From positions 1,674,001 through 1,738,000 of the forward strand of contig CAVPRI010000002.1 in the NCBI GenBank assembly GCA_963707835.1: 64,000 nt of DNA, written 5' to 3'. Below, in pieces: positions 8,676 to 16,264 of the stretch (position 1 is its first letter; each line of letters opens with the position of its first letter). The notes beneath the pieces were generated by a model that ran no database searches, had not been told where the DNA came from, and worked only from the letters and a program-made list of their open reading frames with translations. Both the position numbers and the translations under genes were made by a program. Origin of the DNA: Bog-473 sp963707835 (GTDB taxonomy: Bacteria; Actinomycetota; Acidimicrobiia; Acidimicrobiales; RAAP-2).

Positions 8676-9584
8676 ATGGACGAGCTGAGGTTCGACGGCA
8701 GGTCCGTCATCGTGACCGGTGGGGGACGAGGATTCGGCCGTTGCCATGCGCTCCTCCTGGCATCGAGGGGAGCCCGGGTCGTGGTGGCCGACTACGGCGT
8801 CGAGGTCGACGGCTCCGGCTCGTCGCCCGAGCCGGCCGAGAAGGTGGTGGCCGAGATCACTGCAGCCGGCGGGGAAGCCGTGCCGTGCTTCGCCAACGTG
8901 GCCGAGGAGGACGGAGCAGCCAAGGTCGTCCAGACCGCACTCGACTCCTTCGGCGGTCTCGACGTCCTGGTGAACAACGCCGGCATCTGGGACGGCTACT
9001 GGTTCGACGAGCTCCCACTCGAGCAGTTCCGCCGGATGGTCGACTTCCACTACATCGGAACCGTCAACACCGCCAAGGCGGCCTGGCCCCACCTGAAGGC
9101 GGCCAAGTCAGGGTGCATCGTCAACACGGCGTCCGAGGCCGTGATCGGCAACGTTCCGAAGAACGTGGACTACGCGGCTGCCAAGGGTGCCGTCTTCTCG
9201 TTCACCAAGGCGCTGGCGCTGAACGCCCGACTGTTCGGTCTCAGGGTCAACGCGGTCGCACCGCGCGGCAACACCCGCATGTCGACCCCCGAGGTCCTCG
9301 CTCGCACCTTCGACCAGCCCGAGGAGAACTTCAAGAACGAGTTCTTCGACAAGATGAAGCCCGAGTTCGTCTCCCCGGCGGTCGCCTTCTTGGCCCACGA
9401 GTCGTGCGAGTTGAACGGCGAGGTCATCGTCTGCGGCGGCCTGCTGGCCAAGCGCCTGGCCCTCATCGAGACCAAGGGCCTCGAGTTCACCGACACCGTC
9501 ACCCCCGAAGACCTGGCCGAGAACGTGGACCAGCTCATGGACCCCACCGACCCGCAGCTGATGACCATCAACCTGTGGGACTGA
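8676..9584 (+). CDS. Short-chain dehydrogenase/reductase (MFE-2-like)
   Basis: 302-residue SDR. It has the cofactor motif TGGGRGFGRCHA, an ADYGVEVDGSG stretch, LVNNAGIWD, and a catalytic YAAAKGAVFSF. This insertion pattern resembles the (3R)-hydroxyacyl-CoA dehydrogenase domain of multifunctional enzyme type 2, so acyl-CoA or steroid side-chain metabolism is a reasonable guess. A strong GGGGAGGGG ribosome binding site sits just ahead of ATG 8676. The next gene (LLM oxidoreductase) begins 48 bases later and may be co-transcribed. Confidence 0.9.
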   Translation: MDELRFDGRSVIVTGGGRGFGRCHALLLASRGARVVVADYGVEVDGSGSSPEPAEKVVAEITAAGGEAVPCFANVAEEDGAAKVVQTALDSFGGLDVLVNNAGIWDGYWFDELPLEQFRRMVDFHYIGTVNTAKAAWPHLKAAKSGCIVNTASEAVIGNVPKNVDYAAAKGAVFSFTKALALNARLFGLRVNAVAPRGNTRMSTPEVLARTFDQPEENFKNEFFDKMKPEFVSPAVAFLAHESCELNGEVIVCGGLLAKRLALIETKGLEFTDTVTPEDLAENVDQLMDPTDPQLMTINLWD

Positions 9585-9632
9585 CGTAGGCGTCCACGCG
9601 CCCATGACCTCGACGGTGGCGGCCTCGGGGCG

Positions 9633-10517
9633 ATGACGCTCTCGGGCACCGGGATCTGGAGTGCCGGGCTCACCGCCTCGGGTGCCGACGAGGCGGCCGA
9701 GGCGGCCGCTGAACTCGAAGAGCTGGGCTACGCGTCGCTCTGGGTCCCCGCCTTCGGGGCCGACTCGTTCCAATCGGTGGAGGCGCTGCTCTCGGCGACC
9801 CGCCGGGTCGTGGTGGCCACCGGCATCCTGAGCGTCTGGGTGGGGTCGGCCGAGGACACGGCGAGACGTACGGCGACGATCCACCAGCAGTTCGGCGACC
9901 GCTTCCTGCTCGGCCTCGGCGTCAGCCATGCACCCCTGGTGGAGGCGATCGCCGACGGCACCCGCTACGAGCGTCCCCTCCGCGTCATGGAGACGTACCT
10001 CGACGCCCTCGACCGAGCCCCCGAGCCAGTGGCCGTCGACCATCGCGTCCTGGCCGCGCTCGGCCCGAAGATGCTCCAGATCGCCCGGCGCCGAGCCGCC
10101 GGCGCCTTGCCGTACAACGTCACTCCGGAGCACACCGCCGTGGCTCGCGAAGCGCTCGGGCCCTCGAAGGTGCTGGTGGCCGAGCAGGCCGTCCTCCTCA
10201 GTGACGAGGCGTCGCAGGCACGGCGGATCGGGCGGGAGTTCCTGACCCACTACCTGGGCCTGCCCAACTACGCCAACAACCTCCGACGCCTGGGGTTCAC
10301 GGAGGACGACCTGGGGCACGGCGGCTCGGACCGCCTGGTCGATTCCCTCATCGCGTGGGGCGACGTGGAGGACATCGCCAGACGGGTCGCCGAACACCGC
10401 CAGGCCGGAGCAGACAGCGTCTGCATCCAGGTCGTCAGCGAGGGCGGTATCGCCGGAATGGTGGCCCTGCCGCGTCCGGCATGGCGGCGACTCGCCCCCG
10501 CGCTGACTGCTCGCTGA
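9633..10517 (+). CDS. LLM-class F420-dependent oxidoreductase
   Basis: 294-residue TIM-barrel protein of the luciferase-like monooxygenase superfamily. ELEELGYASLWVPAFG, VVVATGILSVWVGSAEDTARRTATIHQQFGDRFLLGLGVSH and the C-terminal GADSVCIQVV resemble the TIGR03620 F420-dependent group that is abundant in actinobacteria. These enzymes use reduced F420 on diverse substrates; the substrate here is unknown. It lies just downstream of an SDR on the same strand, which could supply or use the same metabolite. Confidence 0.85.
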   Translation: MTLSGTGIWSAGLTASGADEAAEAAAELEELGYASLWVPAFGADSFQSVEALLSATRRVVVATGILSVWVGSAEDTARRTATIHQQFGDRFLLGLGVSHAPLVEAIADGTRYERPLRVMETYLDALDRAPEPVAVDHRVLAALGPKMLQIARRRAAGALPYNVTPEHTAVAREALGPSKVLVAEQAVLLSDEASQARRIGREFLTHYLGLPNYANNLRRLGFTEDDLGHGGSDRLVDSLIAWGDVEDIARRVAEHRQAGADSVCIQVVSEGGIAGMVALPRPAWRRLAPALTAR

Positions 10518-10600
10518 TTCCTCGGCGACCATCGCTCGGCTGCTCGTGCGCGCCTTGCCGACCCTCCGACCAGGGCTTCTCACATGGGTCCACCTCCCCC

Positions 10601-10638
10601 TTGTATTTTCCGTTCTCGTTATATAACCTTTCTGTTAT
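10601..10638 (+). promoter_or_regulatory. Leaderless promoter with operator of ArsR module 1
   Basis: A -10-like TATAAC (10622-10627) lies ten bases before the ATG at 10637; TTGTAT at 10601 may be the -35, with a short 15-bp spacer. A perfect palindrome GTTATATAAC (10618-10627) and the inverted repeat ATAAC-N6-GTTAT (10623-10638) overlap the -10 and start codon. This is where an autorepressing ArsR protein would bind. Confidence 0.5.
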
Positions 10639-11014
10639 GTTCATGGTGGCGACCAGCGAGCAGGGTGCAGTCGGTGACGGGGGTCCCCCACAGCTCGACG
10701 CCATCTTCGCTGCGCTGGCGCATCCGGCCCGGCGGGCCATCGTGGCCAGGCTGGCCATCGGTCCGGCGTCGGCCACCGAGCTCGGTGCCCCCCTCGCCAT
10801 GAGCCAGCCCGCCGTCTCGAAGAACCTCAAGGTCCTCGAGCAGGCGGGCCTGATCACGCGGGGCCGCGACGCGCAGTGGCGGCCCTGCGCCCTGCGGCCG
10901 GAGGCACTGGCCCTGGCCGACCAGTGGGTGCGCACCTTCGAGCAGACCTGGGAAGCACGACTCGACCGGTTGGGCACGTACCTCGAGCAGACCAAAGGAG
11001 ACAGCAATGCATGA
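10637..11014 (+). CDS. ArsR-family regulator, module 1
   Basis: 125-residue winged-helix repressor. LDAIFAALAHPARRAIVARLAIG opens the domain, TELGAPLAMSQPAVSKNLKVLEQAGLI is the DNA-recognition helix region, and the C-terminus WVRTFEQTWEARLDRLGTYLEQ is a dimerisation helix. It lacks the metal-binding cysteines of true ArsR/SmtB sensors and belongs to the subgroup paired with AHSA1/SRPBCC proteins. Its stop overlaps the SRPBCC start by eight bases, so the two are translationally coupled. The start is ATG 10637, with no leader. Confidence 0.9.
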   Translation: MFMVATSEQGAVGDGGPPQLDAIFAALAHPARRAIVARLAIGPASATELGAPLAMSQPAVSKNLKVLEQAGLITRGRDAQWRPCALRPEALALADQWVRTFEQTWEARLDRLGTYLEQTKGDSNA

Positions 11015-11918
11015 GCCGATCAGCACACGCGAGGTCACCCTCACCCGCGTCTACGACGCGTCCCGCGACCAGATCTGGGCCATGTGGACCGAGGCAGCAC
11101 ACATCAAGGAGTGGTGGGGACCCGACGGGTTCTCCGTCGGGTCGGTCGAGTCCGACCCGCGCCCGGGCGGCCTCCTCACCATCGTGATGGTCGGCCCGGG
11201 GTTCGAGGAGACGATGCAGGCGCGCTACGCCGAGGTCGAGACCGGTCAGCGCCTCGTCGTCGAATCGACCGTCTACACCCCCAGTGGGGAGCCCTTCATC
11301 GAGTCGTCGCACACGGTGGTGTTCCGACCACGAGGCGAGGGGACGGAGGTCACCGTGGAGGCGCGGGCGTCGGTGTTCGACCCGTCCGGACTGGGCGCAC
11401 TCTCGGGGATGCGATCCGGATGGAAGCAGAGTCTCCAGTGCCTCGACGACGTCGTGAGCGGCGCCGTCGACCGCCAGATCACCGCTATGCGCCTGCTCGA
11501 CGCACCCCCCGACGTGGTCTTCGGGCTCTGGGCCGACGTGTCCCATCTCGAGCGCTGGTGGGGGCCCGACGGATTCACCATCACCGTCGAGGAATTCGAG
11601 GCACGTCCCGGTGGGACGTGGCGGTTCACCATGCACGGACCCGACGGGAGGGACTATCCCAATCTCATCGTCTTCGACGAGATCGTGCCCGGCGAACGCC
11701 TCGTCTCCACCCACAGCAACCCGTCGGACCCGGGCGACCCGAGGTTCACGAGCGTCGTGACATTCGACGAGTTCGACGGGAAGACCGCGTTGTCGCTGCG
11801 CAACGTCTTCGAGAGCGCCGGGGCGCGTGATCTGATCGAGGAGAAGTACCACGCGCGTGAAGGCGCGACGCAGACGCTGGCCCGGCTGGGCGAGCTGGTG
11901 GAACTGGTTACGCGGTGA
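11007..11918 (+). CDS. Tandem SRPBCC (AHSA1-like) protein, module 1
   Basis: 303 residues holding two copies of the SRPBCC/AHSA1 helix-grip fold: residues about 8-150 (VTLTRVYDASRDQIWAMWTEAAHIKEWWGPDGF) and 155-300 (ITAMRLLDAPPDVVFGLWADVSHLERWWGPDGF). The near-identical WWGPDGF in both halves suggests internal duplication; most relatives have one domain. The fold binds hydrophobic ligands, and partners of ArsR regulators in this group are of unknown function. It ends tail to tail with mscL, overlapping it by 11 bases. Confidence 0.9.
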   Translation: MHEPISTREVTLTRVYDASRDQIWAMWTEAAHIKEWWGPDGFSVGSVESDPRPGGLLTIVMVGPGFEETMQARYAEVETGQRLVVESTVYTPSGEPFIESSHTVVFRPRGEGTEVTVEARASVFDPSGLGALSGMRSGWKQSLQCLDDVVSGAVDRQITAMRLLDAPPDVVFGLWADVSHLERWWGPDGFTITVEEFEARPGGTWRFTMHGPDGRDYPNLIVFDEIVPGERLVSTHSNPSDPGDPRFTSVVTFDEFDGKTALSLRNVFESAGARDLIEEKYHAREGATQTLARLGELVELVTR

Positions 11919-12321
11919 GGAGGCTGCCGCAATGGCGGCACTTGACGGCGGCCACCGGCAGGTCATCTGACAGGCATTGCGGACAGGTCTTGGTGTCGGG
12001 AGCCGGCCCGAAGACACTCGTCCCCCTGCGCCGCATGTAGGCGCGGTAGGGGACCACCAGCACGAAGTAGATCACGGCCATGAAGATCACGAAATAGACG
12101 ATGGCCGAGATGAACGATCCCAGGGCGATCCGTTGCCCGTTGACCGTCCAGCCGATGCCGGCCGAGTTGGCGCCGCCACCCGCAGCGGCGTTCACCAATG
12201 GGGTGATGATGGCGTCGGTGAAAGACTTGATGAGCGTGCTGAAAGCCAGGGCAATCACCAGGCCGACGGCGATGACGATCAGGTCGCCCTGCATGAGGAA
12301 GTTCTTGAACCCCTTCATCAC
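11908..12321 (-). CDS. mscL: Large-conductance mechanosensitive channel with C-terminal zinc ribbon
   Basis: 137 residues. FKNFLMQGDLIVIAVGLVIALAFSTLI is the MscL N-terminal helix and first membrane span with its glycine-rich pore lining; the second span is FISAIVYFVIFMAVIYFVLVVP. The channel opens in response to membrane tension and releases solutes on osmotic downshock. The usual C-terminal helical bundle is replaced by a short zinc ribbon: CPQC, then CRHC about 16 residues later. Start ATG 12321 or the next codon. The stop overlaps the SRPBCC gene by 11 bases in convergent orientation. Confidence 0.92.
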   Translation of the reverse strand: MMKGFKNFLMQGDLIVIAVGLVIALAFSTLIKSFTDAIITPLVNAAAGGGANSAGIGWTVNGQRIALGSFISAIVYFVIFMAVIYFVLVVPYRAYMRRRGTSVFGPAPDTKTCPQCLSDDLPVAAVKCRHCGSLLTA

Positions 12322-12401
12322 TCCCCTCTCGTGGCGTGGCGATGTCTCGTCATCCGTACGCTACCGCCCGACCGTGATCGGCGGCACGGAGAGTGGGCGT
12401 G

Positions 12402-12713
12402 TCAGTACGTGGCGTCCTCCACCACGGTGAGGTCCACGAACTCCGGCGGCCCATCGAAGATGTCGGCCATGGTCGCTCGCGCTTCGGCCAGGCCCTCCTG
12501 GCGCCTCGGATCCTGCTCACGGCGACGGGCTGCCTCCTCGCTCTCGAAGAGCACGAGGACGTAGACGCGGCTGGGGTCGTTCTGATCCCGCATGGCGGTG
12601 GACCGCAGCAGTCCCGATCCCGGCTGTTCGGTTGCCTGCAGCTGTTCGATGAGCGTCTCCAGGCCGGCCTCGCGGCCCGCCTTCAGTCGCGTGGAAATGA
12701 GCTGTGCCCACAT
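12402..12713 (-). CDS. Antibiotic biosynthesis monooxygenase-like (ABM) domain protein
   Basis: 103-residue single-domain protein with the dimeric alpha-beta barrel pattern. It opens MWAQLISTRLKAGREAGLETLIEQL, has a central strand YVLVLFESEEAARRREQDPRR, and closes with FVDLTVVEDA. ABM proteins range from cofactor-free monooxygenases to haem degraders and unknowns; no catalytic residues can be picked out here. It stands alone upstream of mscL on the same strand. Confidence 0.7.
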   Translation of the reverse strand: MWAQLISTRLKAGREAGLETLIEQLQATEQPGSGLLRSTAMRDQNDPSRVYVLVLFESEEAARRREQDPRRQEGLAEARATMADIFDGPPEFVDLTVVEDATY

Positions 12714-12816
12714 GATCGTCTCCCCTCGTCAGATCGCGGCAGCATACGACCGGCATTCTCGGTGTGCGGTGCTCCGGTGCTGACCGGGCCCACCCCGTCG
12801 GAGTAGGTTTGGCCGG

Positions 12817-13101
12817 GTGGACAATGGCCACGGAGTTCTCGATCTCGGCATCACCGACGACGAGCTGACCGAACTGGCGCTGGCGGCCGATCCGGGTGCA
12901 CCCCTCCCCGCCGACGCGGTCCCCATCGGCGTCCACCTGTCCCAGTTCGCGGCACCCCTCCCCCTCTGGTACATGCCTCCGGTCATGAGATCAGGCCGGC
13001 GGCGCTGGAGGACGCCGATCGTCGTCGCCGTGGTCGCCGCGTTCGTGTTGATCGACGTCATGGGCCTCTGCAACACCTACGGCATTCTCAGCCTGGCCTG
13101 A
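12817..13101 (+). CDS. Small single-span membrane protein, unknown
   Basis: 94 residues with an acidic N-terminal half (LGITDDELTELALAADPGAPLPADAVP) and one membrane span near residues 68-88 (TPIVVAVVAAFVLIDVMGL). The start is GTG 12817. I recognise no family. Its codon pattern and the absence of competing frames support a real gene. It diverges from the ABM-like gene and is convergent with the SRPBCC gene that follows. Confidence 0.55.
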   Translation: MDNGHGVLDLGITDDELTELALAADPGAPLPADAVPIGVHLSQFAAPLPLWYMPPVMRSGRRRWRTPIVVAVVAAFVLIDVMGLCNTYGILSLA

Positions 13102-13143
13102 GCCTTCCAATCGGCTGGCCGCCGGCAGTGGGCCCGCGTGTCG

Positions 13144-13569
13144 TCAGTCCGGCGTCTCCGCCCGTCGCTTGTGTCCTTCCGCCTCGAGCTCCACGTATCG
13201 CTTGGCCATCTTCTCCGTGAGTGGCCCGAGCAGGCGACCGACGAGCCCCTTCTGTTCGATTGTCAGGGCGAGCCGCACGGTCCCGCCTCCGTCGGAACTG
13301 AGGGAGTGGTTCGCCACGATCGCCAGGCCGGGTCTCTTCGCCTCCCAGACGAACGAATGCCCAGGCGTGAGCTCCGTCACCGTCCACGTCATCGTGCCCA
13401 TCCTGGGTTGTGTGATGCGCGCCTGGCTGCCGACCCCGAAGGCTCCGTCGTCGATCCGGGTGACCGATGTCATGGAGGTGGTCCACTCGGGCCAGTGTTC
13501 AATGTCGGTCAGTGCCGCCCACACCCGCTCTTCGGGTGCAGTGATGTCGATCACAACCTCGAAGCCCAT
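13144..13569 (-). CDS. SRPBCC-family protein (polyketide cyclase 2-like)
   Basis: 141 residues with the helix-grip layout: FEVVIDITAPEERVWAALTDIEHWPEWTTSM at the N-terminus, a seven-strand sheet, and a long C-terminal helix GLVGRLLGPLTEKMAKRYVELEAEGHKRRAE. This is the START-like ligand-binding fold of the polyketide_cyc2 group. It is not paired with an ArsR gene, unlike the three AHSA1 proteins nearby. No ligand can be inferred. Confidence 0.85.
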   Translation of the reverse strand: MGFEVVIDITAPEERVWAALTDIEHWPEWTTSMTSVTRIDDGAFGVGSQARITQPRMGTMTWTVTELTPGHSFVWEAKRPGLAIVANHSLSSDGGGTVRLALTIEQKGLVGRLLGPLTEKMAKRYVELEAEGHKRRAETPD

Positions 13570-13668
13570 CTCGACCTCCCGACGCCCTCCAATGGCTTAG
13601 CAAGATCGCCCGGGCTGTCGCCAGCGAGACCATCATCGGTGTGACCGCGGGCCTCTACGATCCTGAGA

Positions 13669-14577
13669 GTGCGCACGATCTCGATCGTCGGTGTTCCGAG
13701 TAGCGCCGGGAGCTACGCCGCCGGGCAGGAGCAAGCACCGGCCGCGCTCCGGTCGGCCGGTCTCATCGACGCCCTCGGTGAGACGGGGCTCCACGTGCAC
13801 GACGAGGGCGATCTTCCCCTCCAAGTCTGGCGTCCGGATCGGGTGAACCCACGGGCACAGAACATCGGCCAAGTGACCGAGTGCATCGCGGGCCTGATCG
13901 AATGCCTTGTCCCACTGCTGGCCCGAGGGGACACGGTGCTCGTCTTGGGAGGGAACTGCACCGTTGCGCTGGGCGTGGTCGGAGCGCTCCACGGTGTGAC
14001 CGTGGAGCGGATCGGACTGCTCTACCTCGACCGGGGCTACGACATGAACACCCCCGAGAGCACGACCGACGGGGCACTCGACTGGATGGGAATGGCACAT
14101 GCGCTTTCCCTCCCCGGCTGCCTCGACGTGCTGGCGAATGCGCTCGGCCCGCGGCCCCTGCTTGCTGTGAACCAGGTTGCCTGGCTCGGAGTGGAGGACG
14201 GCCTCGCCACATCGTGGGAGCGGGATCAGGCCCGGCGCCTCGGCCTCCAGGTGATCTCGAGCGAAGACTTCGCGCTGAATCCGGCAGCGGCGGCATCGGC
14301 GTCCCTGGCATACCTGCCCGACGGGCCGCTGGCTGTGCACTTCGACGTCGACGTCCTGGACTTCACCGACGCACCCCTGGCAGAGAACACCGACGGCCGC
14401 AACAGTGGGCCCACCCTCGACCAGGCGGCGGTGGCGCTCGGCATCGCGGCGAGTGACCCGCGGTTTCGGGCGATGTCCATCGGAGAGCTCAACCCGACTC
14501 GCAGCGCCGGTGACCCCGACGCGATTCCCCGATTCGTCTCCACGGTGGCCCGGGTGATGTCCGGCTCCGCCGGGTGA
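13669..14577 (+). CDS. Arginase/agmatinase-fold protein lacking canonical metal ligands
   Basis: 302 residues with the whole ureohydrolase layout: ISIVGVPSSAGSYAAGQEQAP start, LLARGDTVLVLGGNCTVALGVV, IGLLYLDRGYDMNTPES, and VHFDVDVLDFTDAPLAENT with the C-terminal strand-helix pattern. Family enzymes bind two manganese ions through GGDHS, DAHxD and DxD. Here GGDHS reads GGNCT and DAHxD reads LDRGYD, so both histidine ligands are gone while DVD remains. Hydrolysis of arginine or agmatine is therefore doubtful. The start is GTG 13669. It converges with the PPOX gene. Confidence 0.8.
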   Translation: MRTISIVGVPSSAGSYAAGQEQAPAALRSAGLIDALGETGLHVHDEGDLPLQVWRPDRVNPRAQNIGQVTECIAGLIECLVPLLARGDTVLVLGGNCTVALGVVGALHGVTVERIGLLYLDRGYDMNTPESTTDGALDWMGMAHALSLPGCLDVLANALGPRPLLAVNQVAWLGVEDGLATSWERDQARRLGLQVISSEDFALNPAAAASASLAYLPDGPLAVHFDVDVLDFTDAPLAENTDGRNSGPTLDQAAVALGIAASDPRFRAMSIGELNPTRSAGDPDAIPRFVSTVARVMSGSAG

Positions 14578-14587
14578 ATTCAGCGGA

Positions 14588-15004
14588 TCACGTCCGCCAG
14601 GGTCCGACCCCGCCGATCCTCTCCGGGGTGATCCTGGTTATGCAGCCCGCCGGTGGGTCGTCCATGGGAGGAAACGCCACGTCGGGACCGAGGTACACGT
14701 GTGCCAGCTTCTGGAGCAGGGCGGGTGCACCTCCCTCCGTAATGCGAGCCCGCCCGTGGACCACCAAGTACTCCGCCAAGCCATTGGGCGCGTGTCCCCC
14801 CGTCTCCATCGAAAGGACCACCCGCGGATCGCGTCTGATGTTGGCCACCTTGCGCCACACTTCGAGGTGGCCGGCGACGATCTCGTCGTCCTCGAGGCCC
14901 ACCCACACCACGGTCACCTGTGGGGTGCCGTCTGATTCCAGCGTGACCAGGTGGGCGAGGTGCCCCGAGGTCAGCGCCTTGCGCACGTCTCCGTTGAGCT
15001 CCAT
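14588..15004 (-). CDS. PPOX-class F420- or flavin-dependent enzyme
   Basis: 138-residue split beta-barrel protein. VRKALTSGHLAHLVTLESDGTPQVTVVWVGLEDDEIVAGHL and KVANIRRDPRVVLSMETGG are the pyridoxamine 5'-phosphate oxidase-like pattern seen in the actinobacterial F420-binding TIGR03618 group. Such proteins reduce or oxidise small molecules with F420 or FMN. The start is ATG 15004; upstream codons are antisense to other genes. It forms a same-strand run with the small membrane protein upstream. Confidence 0.85.
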   Translation of the reverse strand: MELNGDVRKALTSGHLAHLVTLESDGTPQVTVVWVGLEDDEIVAGHLEVWRKVANIRRDPRVVLSMETGGHAPNGLAEYLVVHGRARITEGGAPALLQKLAHVYLGPDVAFPPMDDPPAGCITRITPERIGGVGPWRT

Positions 15005-15054
15005 GCCTTTCGTTCTACCCTCGCTGGCCGCCGGATAGGACGCCGTCCATCCCG

Positions 15055-15264
15055 CTAGTGCAACGACAAGACGTGGTAGACGACGAACGCGGGCCAGAAC
15101 ACGGACTTCATGAAGGCCACGAGCACCAGCCAGAACGTCCCCGAATGTGTGTGCAGGTAGTAACAGAGAGCACCGATGAACCCGAGGAGCCAGATGCCGC
15201 CCACGCCGCCTTTCCGGGCGGCACTCGCGCTCCTTCGGGGCTTGCCGGTGTTCGTGTCGTTCAT
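15055..15264 (-). CDS. Small membrane protein, unknown
   Basis: 69 residues from ATG 15264, which is preceded by a good GGAGAAGGGAGGG ribosome binding site. A basic N-terminus (MNDTNTGKPRRSASAARKGG) is followed by two short hydrophobic segments, IWLLGFIGALCYYLHT and TFWLVLVAFMKSVFWPAFVVYHVL. The segment lengths and GIWLLGFIGA opening are common in small actinobacterial inner-membrane proteins of unknown role. It lies between the PPOX gene and the ArsR-SRPBCC pair. Confidence 0.65.
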   Translation of the reverse strand: MNDTNTGKPRRSASAARKGGVGGIWLLGFIGALCYYLHTHSGTFWLVLVAFMKSVFWPAFVVYHVLSLH

Positions 15265-15401
15265 GGGACGAGCCCTCCCTTCTCCACCTGAGCGACACTG
15301 CCACGGCACGTTGGGTTGCGACGGGGTCCAACGTCACCCGGGCACACCGGCGAGCGCACAGGCGGGTAGCCCGTCCGGCCCTCACCCAGCGGGTTCGAGG
15401 T

Positions 15402-15839
15402 TCACGCGGCGTCGGGGGCGGTGTCGGCTCCGACCTCGCCTCCGCCCGAGATCGTGGCCAGCCGCTCGAGGTAGTGGTCCCATCCCCCGCTGTGGTCACG
15501 GACTGCGTCCTCTGGCAGACCGCGATGGACGAGACGGACCCTCGTCTTGTCACCGTCGGGGATCAGCGTGATCTCCACCTCGGTGCTGCCTGAGGGAATC
15601 GGGTGGTCGGGCTCGTCCCATCCGAACGTGAACACCACCTTGCGGTCGGGAACGACCTCGACGAACTCGCCCACACCGGGGTGCTGGCCTTGGACCAACA
15701 CCCGGTACACGCCACCGACGCGAGGATCCAGTTCGGCCTGGGTACCCATCCACCGGATGTGCTGGGTGGGATCGACCAGGAACGGGAAGATGGTGGCGGG
15801 GCTGGCATCCATCACGACCTCTCGGGTCAGTTCAGCCAT
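15402..15839 (-). CDS. SRPBCC (AHSA1-like) protein, module 2
   Basis: 145 residues: LTREVVMDASPATIFPFLVDPTQHIRWMGTQAELDPRVGGVYRV at the N-terminus, then VVFTFGWDEPDHPIPSGSTEVEITLIPDGDKTRVRLVHRGLP and a C-terminal helix DHYLERLA. This is the AHSA1 form of the helix-grip fold. The start codon overlaps the upstream ArsR stop as ATGA, showing translational coupling. As in modules 1 and 3, a dedicated ArsR repressor controls a probable small-ligand-binding protein. Confidence 0.9.
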   Translation of the reverse strand: MAELTREVVMDASPATIFPFLVDPTQHIRWMGTQAELDPRVGGVYRVLVQGQHPGVGEFVEVVPDRKVVFTFGWDEPDHPIPSGSTEVEITLIPDGDKTRVRLVHRGLPEDAVRDHSGGWDHYLERLATISGGGEVGADTAPDAA

Positions 15840-16156
15840 CAGTCGTTTCCTTTCTTTCGTTCGGCCGACTCGGCCAGGGATTGCAGACGTAGCAAGCTGC
15901 CGGTCCAGTACTCGTCGAGAAACCGGCGGAGGCGAGCCATCTCGGTCTGGTTGGCGCGGTAGAGACGCCGCGCCCCGTCGCGGCGTTCGATCACCAGTTC
16001 CGCCTCCCGCAGAACCCCCAGATGCTGGGAGATGGCCGACCGGGTGACATCGCTGAACTGGGCCGCGATCTCGGCCGCCGGCAACTCTTCACTCCAGACC
16101 AGCCGGAGGATCTCCCGTCGCCGGGGTTCGGCGAGCGCTTTGAGTGCGGCGTCCAT
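15839..16156 (-). CDS. ArsR-family regulator, module 2
   Basis: 105-residue winged-helix repressor: MDAALKALAEPRRREILRLVWSEELPAAEIAAQF, recognition helix region SDVTRSAISQHLGVLREAELV, wing ERRDGARRLYRANQ, and a C-terminal helix. It has no metal-binding cysteines. I chose ATG 16156, which places it directly after a strong promoter; a TTG at 16165 is also in frame. Downstream it overlaps the SRPBCC gene by ATGA. Confidence 0.9.
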   Translation of the reverse strand: MDAALKALAEPRRREILRLVWSEELPAAEIAAQFSDVTRSAISQHLGVLREAELVIERRDGARRLYRANQTEMARLRRFLDEYWTGSLLRLQSLAESAERKKGND

Positions 16157-16164
16157 GAACCCCA

Positions 16165-16199
16165 ATATAAGCCCTGACTTACGTTAGTGTCAACTAACG
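16165..16199 (-). promoter_or_regulatory. Leaderless promoter with operators of ArsR module 2
   Basis: On the minus strand: TTGACA (16188-16193), a 17-bp spacer, then TTATAT (16165-16170), eight bases before the ATG at 16156. The -35 hexamer is itself the spacer of a perfect inverted repeat, CGTTAG-TTGACA-CTAACG (16182-16199). A second inverted repeat, TAAG-N6-CTTA, overlaps the -10. The close fit of -35, -10 and operators strongly suggests autorepression and a leaderless mRNA. Confidence 0.6.
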
Positions 16200-16264
16200 G
16201 GCGTTCTGCCGACGACGCACGCCCGTCAGGTGGGCCGCCTGCCCGCACTCTCCGTGTGGCGGAG

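Noticed and set aside
9108..10583. A 491-codon open frame on the minus strand opposite the SDR and LLM genes
   Set aside because: Both plus-strand genes have clear family motifs, and the antisense frame is low-complexity His/Arg/Gly-rich shadow.
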